In this document: piece by piece, positions 1 through 4,476 of the stretch | Position numbering within the stretch: position 1 is the first letter of the stretch | How the letters are laid out: the number at the start of each line of letters is the position of its first letter | Assembly: GCA_017743585.1 (NCBI GenBank) | Contig: JAGHYP010000211.1 | Location: 1-5,039, forward strand | From: Chloroflexota bacterium | GTDB taxonomy: Bacteria; Chloroflexota; Anaerolineae; Aggregatilineales; UBA2796 | Reading direction: 5' to 3' | Length of the DNA stretch: 5,039 nucleotides | The notes under the pieces: model-generated | Told to the model about the DNA's origin: nothing | The model's database searches: none | The model's input: only the letters and a program-made list of their open reading frames with translations | Position numbers and translations under genes: made by a program

Positions 1-690
1 CTGGAGCTGGGCGGCAACGCGCCGTTCATCGTCTTCGAAGACGCCGATCTACAGGCGGCCGTGCAAGGCGCGGTCATCTCGAAGTTCCGCAACGCCGGCC
101 AGACTTGCGTGTGCGCCAATCGTATCTTTGTGCAGCGCAGCATCTACGAGGCTTTTGCTGAACAGCTGATAGAGGCAGTCTGCAGGCTGCGAGTCGGCAA
201 TGGCTTAGCGCCTGACGTGCAGATCGGGCCGTTGATCGATCAGGCGGCGCGCCAAAAAGTGGAGCGGCACGTGCAAGACGCTTTGGCGCAAGGCGCTCAG
301 GTGCGCGTCGGCGGCGGCGCGCTCGCCGAGGGCAGTTTGTTCTGGCAGCCGACCGTGATCACGGACGCGCATACCGACATGCTGGTGGCGCGCGAGGAGA
401 CCTTCGGCCCGGTTGCGCCGCTCATCGCTTTTGAGAGCGAAGACGAGGTGATTCAGCGCGCCAACGACACACAATACGGCTTGGCAGCCTACTTTTATAC
501 GCGCAACGTCAGCCGTGTGTTCCGCGTGGCAGAGCGCTTGGAATACGGCATCATCGGAGTCAACGATCCGTTGCCGTCCACTGCCCAGGCGCCGTTCGGC
601 GGCATCAAACAGAGTGGGCTGGGGCGCGAAGGCGGCGCGACGGGCATTGACGAGTACTTGGACGTGAAATACGTCGCGCTGGGCATCTAG
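1..690 (+). CDS. gabD: Succinate-semialdehyde dehydrogenase-type aldehyde dehydrogenase, C-terminal part (5' end outside window)
   Basis: The frame is open from base 1 and ends at TAG 688-690, giving 229 residues. The first residues, LELGG, carry the general-base Glu (residue 2). The motif NAGQTCVCANR carries the nucleophilic Cys (residue 36). The Glu-to-Cys spacing of 34 is the same as I recall for E. coli GabD, and later blocks (IGPLID, EETFGP, NDTQYGLAAYFYTR, SRVFR, APFGGIKQSGLGREG) also match that protein closely. The family oxidises succinate semialdehyde to succinate with NAD(P)+, in the cytoplasm, in GABA or 4-hydroxybutyrate breakdown. About 250 N-terminal residues, including most of the cofactor-binding fold, should lie upstream of the window. 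The exact semialdehyde substrate (succinate or glutarate) cannot be decided from this half. A second Cys at residue 38 forms the CVC arrangement used as a redox switch in human SSADH. The fold and family are clear; the substrate is inferred. Confidence 0.93.
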   Translation: MELGGNAPFIVFEDADLQAAVQGAVISKFRNAGQTCVCANRIFVQRSIYEAFAEQLIEAVCRLRVGNGLAPDVQIGPLIDQAARQKVERHVQDALAQGAQVRVGGGALAEGSLFWQPTVITDAHTDMLVAREETFGPVAPLIAFESEDEVIQRANDTQYGLAAYFYTRNVSRVFRVAERLEYGIIGVNDPLPSTAQAPFGGIKQSGLGREGGATGIDEYLDVKYVALGI

Positions 691-695
691 CGCGC

Positions 696-1208
696 TCATC
701 TGATCTCGCCGTCGCCTTCCACGTACTCGAGCGGCGCAGGCTGTGGCATCCGTCGCCGCGCGCGCGGCGCTGTATCCGTCACTTGCACAGTCGCGCAGTA
801 CGGGCAGAGCGTCCACGAGAGCTCCAGCAGCTGGTGGCATTGGAGGCACGGCTTGCGCAAGCGCGTGTGGCAATACGGGCAGACCTGCCACGCCGCCTGA
901 GTCGGTCTGCCGCAGCCGGGGCACATCGGCTTCTCCTCAATGCCTTGCAAGAGCGCTTCTTCCTCCAATGAGCGCTCGTAGGCTTCGGCGAGCGTCTCGC
1001 GCGGACGCAACATCAGGTAGACCAGCAAGCCGACCACGTTCAAAAGCGCCACTAACGCGGTCGCCGTCACATGCGCTAAGCCGTCGCGCGAGCGCGCTCG
1101 GATATCGCGCCACGTCCAGATCGCCATGCCGGCCCAGAGCGCCGTGAGCGCCGCGCCCAGCGCGCTCGCCAAAAAGAGCAGAAAGCCGCTGACCGTCTCT
1201 TCTAACAT
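696..1208 (-). CDS. Two-TM membrane protein with PLDc_N-like segment and C-terminal double zinc ribbon
   Basis: A 170-residue protein and the last gene of the minus-strand operon. I chose ATG 1208 because GAGGA sits 7 nt upstream and overlaps the TGA of the preceding gene, which suggests translational coupling; a longer frame reaching 1265 would overlap that gene. Two hydrophobic segments lie at about residues 7-31 and 48-67. The motif W-x2-DI-x-R between them and the ending NVVGLLVYLMLRPR resemble the PLDc_N-type membrane hairpin. An acidic helical stretch (about 71-93) follows. Then come four CxxC pairs (C96/C99, C110/C113, C121/C124, C135/C138) with near-regular spacing, a classic double zinc ribbon (DZANK-like) that probably binds two Zn ions. 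The tail (about 148-170) is basic, then acidic. The ribbon is expected on the cytoplasmic side, but topology is inferred. Function is unknown; such ribbons usually mediate protein or nucleic-acid contacts. Confidence 0.85.
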   Translation of the reverse strand: MLEETVSGFLLFLASALGAALTALWAGMAIWTWRDIRARSRDGLAHVTATALVALLNVVGLLVYLMLRPRETLAEAYERSLEEEALLQGIEEKPMCPGCGRPTQAAWQVCPYCHTRLRKPCLQCHQLLELSWTLCPYCATVQVTDTAPRARRRMPQPAPLEYVEGDGEIR

Positions 1209-1218
1209 GCGCTCTTCC

Positions 1219-2295
1219 TCACTGCGGACGCAAAAAGCCAAGGTCGCGCGCTTGCACCAGAGCAACCCATGCCACGTCGCTATCTTTGGGCATATTGGCG
1301 CTCGCCTTCAGCAGCGTCACGCCGCCCACTTGAGCGACTTCGACGCTGAACTCCCAATTCGCGAACAGCGGGCGCTCAGGCTGATTAGGGCTGATGTAAC
1401 TGCCCAGCCGCTCGATGAGGACTTTGGCCGCTCGCTCAGCTGCGCCCGGATCGGCGTAGGCGAGCGCGATGGTCAGTATGCGCGCTTTGCCACTGCGCGA
1501 GTAGCCGATGGCGCCCGCTTGGTAGGCGGGCAAGCCGCTCGGAGCGCTCGGCGCGTTGCCCACCAATTTGCGAGCAGCGAAGGCGCCATCGAACAGCACG
1601 GCGCAGATCAGCGTGTTGTGCATCTCCAATCCATTGGCGAGCGCTGCGTAGATCGGGTTATCAGCAAGGCTTGGCGCAGGCGCCAGCGCTGCTGTCAAGC
1701 TGGCAGTGGAAGCAGCTGCGATCAGGCGATTGGGCAGCAGCGCGATCCGATTCATCTTATCGGCGGCAAGGCTGCCGACCGCGCCTGCGGGCGCGCGGTT
1801 ATCGTCGCCAAGCGCGAAGATCGGGGTGCCGTTGATCGCCTGCGCCTGATAGCCTAGGCTCTGCAGCGCGCCGCCGATGCTGTTGGCGTCGAATGCGCCT
1901 TCGAGGATCGCCACCTGATCGGGCGCTTCGCCGACGACCAGCTCGCGCTCGATAGCGAAGCTATTGATGCCGAACGTAGCCAGCCACTCAGGCGCGCGCG
2001 CCAAGCCGCTCTGCTCCGAGAAGTAGACCAGACGTCCCACTTCAGAGAGATACGTAGCGCGTCGCATCATCGGCATGCGGTCGAGCGCTTCGCGGCTTTT
2101 GACTTGGATGTTCAAGGCGCGCTTCAGAGCGCCGAGCGAGCTGAACCAAACGATCCTGCGCGCCGCATCGTTATCGGGCGCTTGGCGCAGCAGATCGCTC
2201 AGCGCGCCGCCCTGCGCCTGCGCAGGTGCGCTCCATATTGCGCACAGGATGCCGATTATCAGCACTAGTGAAAGGAGATAGCGTTTTCTGCTCAT
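1219..2295 (-). CDS. Secreted protein of unknown function with Sec signal peptide
   Basis: A 358-residue protein from ATG 2295. An in-frame TTG at 2322 would add nine residues, but it has no ribosome binding site and would put non-signal sequence before the RKR n-region. GAGGA lies about 11 nt before the ATG. Residues 1-27 form a textbook signal peptide: SRKR, a hydrophobic core of about 16 residues, then a probable signal peptidase I site after A25-Q26-A27. The mature protein is Ala/Leu-rich and looks alpha/beta. It has segments of the form 'FDANSIGGALQSLGYQ', then a 'NGTPIFALGDD' strand, then 'RIALLPNRLIAAAS', a layout reminiscent of DUF3352-type exported proteins; I cannot confirm that assignment. 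There is no lipobox, no catalytic motif and no C-terminal anchor. It lies 42 nt after the LysM/lamin-tail gene and 10 nt before the zinc-ribbon gene, so it is surely cotranscribed with them. Its role is unknown. Confidence 0.85.
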   Translation of the reverse strand: MSRKRYLLSLVLIIGILCAIWSAPAQAQGGALSDLLRQAPDNDAARRIVWFSSLGALKRALNIQVKSREALDRMPMMRRATYLSEVGRLVYFSEQSGLARAPEWLATFGINSFAIERELVVGEAPDQVAILEGAFDANSIGGALQSLGYQAQAINGTPIFALGDDNRAPAGAVGSLAADKMNRIALLPNRLIAAASTASLTAALAPAPSLADNPIYAALANGLEMHNTLICAVLFDGAFAARKLVGNAPSAPSGLPAYQAGAIGYSRSGKARILTIALAYADPGAAERAAKVLIERLGSYISPNQPERPLFANWEFSVEVAQVGGVTLLKASANMPKDSDVAWVALVQARDLGFLRPQ

Positions 2296-2337
2296 GGTAA
2301 GAACTATCCTCAGCACGCTCAATAGCGACGGCGCGCT

Positions 2338-3237
2338 TCATCGCCGACTGTAACGCGCCTGCACTTTGCCTTCGGCATCCAAAATGACCGCCACCTGTTT
2401 CGGATCGCCCCAGATCGCGCTCGGCAAGCCCCAGAAGAGCGCCAACGGCGTGTTGCCGCCGCTGCGCGTGTAGACTACTACGCGCCGCCCCTCGAACATC
2501 TGATACTCAGGAAAGGTGTAAGTGTTGCCCTTGCCATCGGTCAGCTTCCAGCCGCCGATCTGGATCACGCCGCCGCTGATGTTGCGAATCTCAACGCCTT
2601 CCTGCGTGATATCGCCTGGGCTGATGATCTGTGTGATCTCGACCTTGAGCTGATCAGCGGCGAGCGTCGGGATATCAGTGGCAGTTGGCGGCGGCAGTGG
2701 CGTCGCGGAAGGCGTGGCAGCTGCTGTTGGCGTCGCAGCGGCTAGCCCGCAGCCGCCAATAGGGATCACAAAGACTTGTCCAATCTGCAAGCGCGTCAAG
2801 TCTGCCTCGCGCAAATTGTTAGCGCGCATCAGGTCTACCAGCGGCACGCCGTAGCGCTGTGCGATAGCGCCCGCTGTGTCGCCCGCCACGAGCGTGTACG
2901 TCGGGCAGGTGCTTGGGGCGCTCACTGCGGTCTCCAGTCCAGCGGGCAATAGCGCAGGGTCGAGCGTCGGCGCGCTCTGCGCCGAGCGCGGCGCGCCCTC
3001 AGCAGGTGTCGGCTGCACAGCGACGCCGCTGACAGGTGTCGCGGTCACCACCACATAAACAACGGGTGGCGTGTAGTTTGGGTCAGGCGTAGCAGTGATG
3101 ATGACACGCAGCAAGTTGCGAATGGGCGTCGGCGTGATGCTCAAGCGCGCCTTATTGACCAGCAAGACGCCCACCATCACTGTAAACGTGACGAAAACGT
3201 TGAGAAGCAGGTAGCCAAACAAGGCGCGGCGGCTCAC
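2338..3237 (-). CDS. Membrane-anchored LysM and lamin-tail (LTD) domain protein
   Basis: A 299-residue protein and the first gene of the minus-strand operon. I chose GTG 3237 because GGAG lies 7 nt upstream and a promoter lies at 3275-3303; the longer frame to GTG 3312 would start upstream of that promoter's transcription start. Domains in order: a short basic N-terminus, a signal-anchor helix (about 7-27), a Thr/Pro-rich linker with two ITATP/VTATP motifs (about 35-110), one LysM domain (about 113-160; YTLVAGDTAGAIAQRYG, then LMRANNL and LQIGQVFVIP), a second Thr/Pro linker (165-190), and a C-terminal lamin-tail beta-sandwich (about 198-299; VEIRNISGG, GGWKLTDGKGNTYTFP). Cys111 and Cys163 bracket the LysM and could form a disulfide outside the membrane. 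LysM domains bind N-acetylglucosamine glycans such as peptidoglycan. Bacterial LTDs occur on exported proteins and probably act in adhesion. A cell-surface scaffold is likely; the ligand is unknown. Confidence 0.9.
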   Translation of the reverse strand: MSRRALFGYLLLNVFVTFTVMVGVLLVNKARLSITPTPIRNLLRVIITATPDPNYTPPVVYVVVTATPVSGVAVQPTPAEGAPRSAQSAPTLDPALLPAGLETAVSAPSTCPTYTLVAGDTAGAIAQRYGVPLVDLMRANNLREADLTRLQIGQVFVIPIGGCGLAAATPTAAATPSATPLPPPTATDIPTLAADQLKVEITQIISPGDITQEGVEIRNISGGVIQIGGWKLTDGKGNTYTFPEYQMFEGRRVVVYTRSGGNTPLALFWGLPSAIWGDPKQVAVILDAEGKVQARYSRR

Positions 3238-3244
3238 GGCTGAT

Positions 3245-3250
3245 CTCCAC
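3245..3250 (-). promoter_or_regulatory. Ribosome binding site that fixes the GTG start of the LysM/LTD gene
   Basis: On the minus strand the sequence reads GTGGAG, then seven bases, then GTG (start at 3237). The alternative upstream GTG at 3312 has no Shine-Dalgarno sequence. This decides the start and shortens the longest frame by 25 residues. Confidence 0.75.
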
Positions 3251-3274
3251 AGCAGGCAATTTACCCGCCGCGCA

Positions 3275-3303
3275 ATTCTAGCGCCGCGCGGCGCGCAAGG
3301 CAA
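3275..3303 (-). promoter_or_regulatory. Sigma70-type promoter of the three-gene envelope operon
   Basis: The minus strand reads TTGCCT (-35, 3303-3298), a 17-bp spacer, then TAGAAT (-10, 3280-3275). The -10 matches 5 of 6 consensus bases, the -35 matches 4 of 6, and the spacing is optimal. The predicted transcription start is near 3268, giving a 5' leader of about 30 nt before the GTG at 3237. The spacer contains a perfect 14-bp palindrome (3281-3294). Confidence 0.7.
3281..3294. repeat. Perfect 14-bp palindrome between -35 and -10 of the envelope operon promoter
   Basis: The sequence GCGCCGCGCGGCGC is its own reverse complement and lies wholly inside the promoter spacer. A dyad in this position could be a repressor or MerR-type operator. 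The genome is rich in GCGC strings, so chance is a real alternative. Confidence 0.4.
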
Positions 3304-3334
3304 CCTACGCACAGGCTACGCGGGCGCGCCTGCG

Positions 3335-3385
3335 CAAAGCAAAAAGCAAAAAAGGACTTTACAAGAAGCGAAAGTGTGCTATACT
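3335..3385 (+). promoter_or_regulatory. ssrA promoter: A-tract upstream element, -35 and extended -10
   Basis: TTTACA (3358-3363) and TATACT (3380-3385) are separated by 16 bp, and TGC directly before the -10 makes it an extended -10. An A-rich stretch at about 3335-3353, with repeated CAAA/CAAAAA blocks, sits just upstream of the -35 where an UP element would lie. The predicted transcription start is near 3392, only a few bases before the mature tmRNA 5' end at 3398, so little 5' trimming is needed. This is the strongest promoter in the window, as expected for an abundant stable RNA. Confidence 0.8.
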
Positions 3386-3397
3386 ATGAGCGCACAA

Positions 3398-3783
3398 GGG
3401 GATGAATTAGGTTCGACGGGGAAGGTTGAGCGCATACTGCGAGCCGAGGCGCCTGTCCGCGTCAAAACGGGCAAACCAGTAAGTGCGAACAAGCGCACTG
3501 CACCTGCTCTCGCAATGGCTGCATAAGCAACCTGAGCGAGGGGTGCTGACCTGCGGGTCAGCCGTCTGCCTGCTCTGAGCTCGGCCGGGGCAGCTGCGGG
3601 CGTGACCGAGGCTGAGCTGCTGCGCCGTGATACCGATAAGCGGCGTTTAAGATCATTCGGTTGGCTGAGCAAGTGACCTTGTCAGGAAGGGCAGGCTCAG
3701 CGAGATGAAAATCGCCTGACTACGCTCGTAGAGGTATGCGGGAGAGCTTCTTCGGACCCGGGCTGCAATGCCCGGCATCTCCA
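3398..3783 (+). ncRNA. ssrA: tmRNA (transfer-messenger RNA), single-piece
   Basis: About 386 nt. tmRNA with SmpB rescues stalled ribosomes and tags the unfinished protein for degradation. The 5' strand GGGGATG (3398-3404) pairs fully with CATCTCC (3776-3782), with one G-U. The conserved GGTTCGACGGG follows at 3410-3420, and TTCGGAC, another conserved element, at 3751-3757. The long helix linking the two halves is visible as GAAG 3421-3424 with CTTC 3747-3750 and CGCAT 3431-3435 with ATGCG 3736-3740. The tag frame is at 3485-3526. Beyond it are pseudoknot-rich sequences, including a GCTGACC/GGTCAGC hairpin (3545-3562). The discriminator is A3783, followed by CTC, so CCA is not encoded and must be added afterwards. 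The T-arm is unusual: its 5-bp stem CCGGG/CCCGG encloses CTGCAATG instead of the normal TTCGAnT-type loop. The gene has its own promoter and terminator. Confidence 0.95.
3485..3526 (+). CDS. tmRNA-encoded proteolysis tag, ANKRTAPALAMAA
   Basis: The resume codon is GCG 3485-3487, and the frame runs 13 codons to TAA 3524-3526, reading ANKRTAPALAMAA. With the Ala carried by the charged tmRNA, the full tag begins AANKRT. The start (A-N) and the hydrophobic end with a final Ala-Ala are the hallmarks of ssrA tags; the end is recognised by ClpXP-type proteases. AMAA replaces the more common ALAA. The bases before the resume codon, AGTAAGT, fit the A/T-rich element that sets the frame. No start codon or ribosome binding site is expected. 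Confidence 0.9.
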   Translation, partial: ANKRTAPALAMAA

Positions 3784-3793
3784 CTCAAGCGAG

Positions 3794-3830
3794 CGGCGCG
3801 GTCTTTTTGAACCGCGCCGTTTTGCTTTCC
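3794..3830 (+). terminator. Rho-independent terminator of ssrA
   Basis: The 9-bp GC-rich stem CGGCGCGGT (3794-3802) and ACCGCGCCG (3811-3819) encloses an 8-nt loop. It is followed by TTTTGCTTT from 3820. It lies 10 nt after the tmRNA 3' end and separates ssrA from hup. Confidence 0.9.
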
Positions 3831-3966
3831 GAGCGCGACGCGTCCGGCGGCGCCGAATCCCGAAACTTCAGGTTGCGTGCAAGTTATGGTCGGCTCCTCA
3901 GAGCGCACTTGATACGTGGCGCTAACCTAGCAAATGCACGAAAATCTTGGCTCTCTGCACAGGCGC
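3831..3966. other. Intergenic stretch between ssrA terminator and hup promoter
   Basis: I find no convincing gene, RNA or repeat here. Short frames cross it on both strands, but none has a ribosome binding site or a recognisable protein. It probably holds upstream control sequence for hup. Confidence 0.5.
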
Positions 3967-4000
3967 TTGACAGAGCGCGCGAAGTATCCCATGATATAAA
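3967..4000 (+). promoter_or_regulatory. hup promoter region
   Basis: A perfect -35 consensus, TTGACA, lies at 3967-3972. Two readings of the -10 are possible. CATGAT (3990-3995) sits at the ideal 17-bp spacing but matches only 4 of 6 bases. TATAAA (3995-4000), preceded by an extended TGA (3992-3994), matches better but lies 22 bp from the -35. Either places the transcription start near 4002-4007, some 35 nt before the hup start codon. Confidence 0.65.
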
Positions 4001-4025
4001 GCGAAACCTTTGTTAAGAGCGAATG

Positions 4026-4031
4026 AAGGAG
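4026..4031 (+). promoter_or_regulatory. Ribosome binding site that fixes the hup start
   Basis: AAGGAG lies 9 nt before ATG 4041. The in-frame ATG at 4023 directly abuts this site on its upstream side, so it cannot be the start served by it; the protein begins MQKTELV. Confidence 0.9.
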
Positions 4032-4040
4032 TTTTCCCCA

Positions 4041-4358
4041 ATGCAGAAGACGGAACTGGTTAAAGCGATTGCCGAGAAGACAGGTCACAGCCAGAAGGCG
4101 GTCGGCGAGGTGGTGAGCGCCCTGACGGACATCATCACTGCCACCCTCAAGAATGGCGAGAAGGTAACGCTGACGGGCTTTGGCACTTTTGAGGTGCGCG
4201 AGAAGAAAGCCCGCATAGGCACCAACCCAAGCACTAGGGCGAAAATCCAAATTCCTGCGGGCAAGAGTATCAAGTTCAGCGCCGGTGCGACGCTCAAGAG
4301 CGAGGTGACGGGCAAAGCTCCCGCGAAGAAGAGCGCCAAGAAGACTTCCAAGAAGTAA
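4041..4358 (+). CDS. hup: HU-family DNA-binding nucleoid protein with lysine-rich tail
   Basis: A 105-residue protein starting at ATG 4041 (AAGGAG 9 nt upstream). Residues 1-90 are the full HU fold: two helices (KTELVKAIAEKTGHSQKAV onward), the GFGTFEVREK strand signature at 46-55, then the DNA-grasping arm with N62-P63, where the Pro is the residue that intercalates between base pairs. The end, KFSAGATLKSEV, matches the usual FKAGKxLK block. HU acts as a dimer that bends and compacts DNA in the nucleoid. The arm reads GTNPSTR instead of the common GRNPxTG, so one basic arm residue is replaced by Thr. Beyond the fold is a tail, TGKAPAKKSAKKTSKK (90-105), with seven Lys in short AKK/SKK repeats, like a short version of the basic tails of some actinobacterial HU and of histone H1. 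It should raise non-specific DNA affinity. The gene stands alone, with its own promoter. Confidence 0.97.
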   Translation: MQKTELVKAIAEKTGHSQKAVGEVVSALTDIITATLKNGEKVTLTGFGTFEVREKKARIGTNPSTRAKIQIPAGKSIKFSAGATLKSEVTGKAPAKKSAKKTSKK

Positions 4359-4406
4359 TCCGCGCCCCGCTGGCAGCAGCGTTCCCAAGAGAAGTTCATC
4401 GGCAGG

Positions 4407-4429
4407 GCGAACCATACTTCGCTATCTTT
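4407..4429 (+). terminator. Weak possible terminator hairpin after hup
   Basis: GCGAA (4407-4411) can pair with TTCGC (4418-4422) across a 6-nt loop, followed by TATCTTT. The stem is only 5 bp and the T-run is broken, so read-through from hup into the hydrolase gene is quite possible. Confidence 0.25.
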
Positions 4430-4430
4430 G

Positions 4431-4454
4431 CTGAGAAACTCTCTGAGAAACTCT
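4431..4454. repeat. Perfect tandem direct repeat, 2 x 12 bp
   Basis: CTGAGAAACTCT occurs twice back to back (4431-4442 and 4443-4454). Each copy contains the small dyad GAG-AAA-CTC. The pair sits 22 bp before the hydrolase ATG. It may be a paired binding site, a leader structure, or a simple duplication. Confidence 0.8.
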
Positions 4455-4476
4455 CAAGGATTGCCTCAGGTGCAAC

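Noticed and set aside
205..924. Minus-strand frame of 239 codons
   Set aside because: It lies opposite the dehydrogenase and runs into the zinc-ribbon gene. It is rich in Arg, Ala and His, as expected from the antisense of GC-rich codons, and shows no family motif.
743..1147. Plus-strand frame opposite the zinc-ribbon gene
   Set aside because: Low-complexity Arg/Ser/Ala composition, and the opposite strand has the regular CxxC pairs of a real protein.
1126..1857. Plus-strand frame of 243 codons
   Set aside because: It is antisense to the secreted protein, which has a signal peptide and a sensible composition. The plus-strand frame is Arg/Ala/Gln-rich with no domain and crosses two real genes.
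2293..2322. TTG 2322 as start of the secreted protein
   Set aside because: It lacks a ribosome binding site; ATG 2295 gives a proper signal peptide beginning SRKR.
3238..3312. Upstream GTG (3312) as start of the LysM/LTD gene
   Set aside because: It has no Shine-Dalgarno sequence and lies upstream of the predicted promoter; GTG 3237 has GGAG at 7 nt and puts the signal anchor at the N-terminus.
3379..3672. Minus-strand frame of 97 codons over ssrA
   Set aside because: The plus strand here is clearly structured tmRNA; the frame is a shadow without a ribosome binding site.
3831..3966. Possible tRNA or small RNA between ssrA and hup
   Set aside because: I could not find a cloverleaf, a GGTTCGAATCC-type motif or a promoter-terminator pair here.
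4368..4381. CGCTG/CAGCG hairpin just after hup as a terminator
   Set aside because: Only five pairs and no following T-run.
3927..4415. Minus-strand frames of 162 and 104 codons across hup
   Set aside because: They are antisense to an unmistakable HU gene with its own promoter and ribosome binding site.
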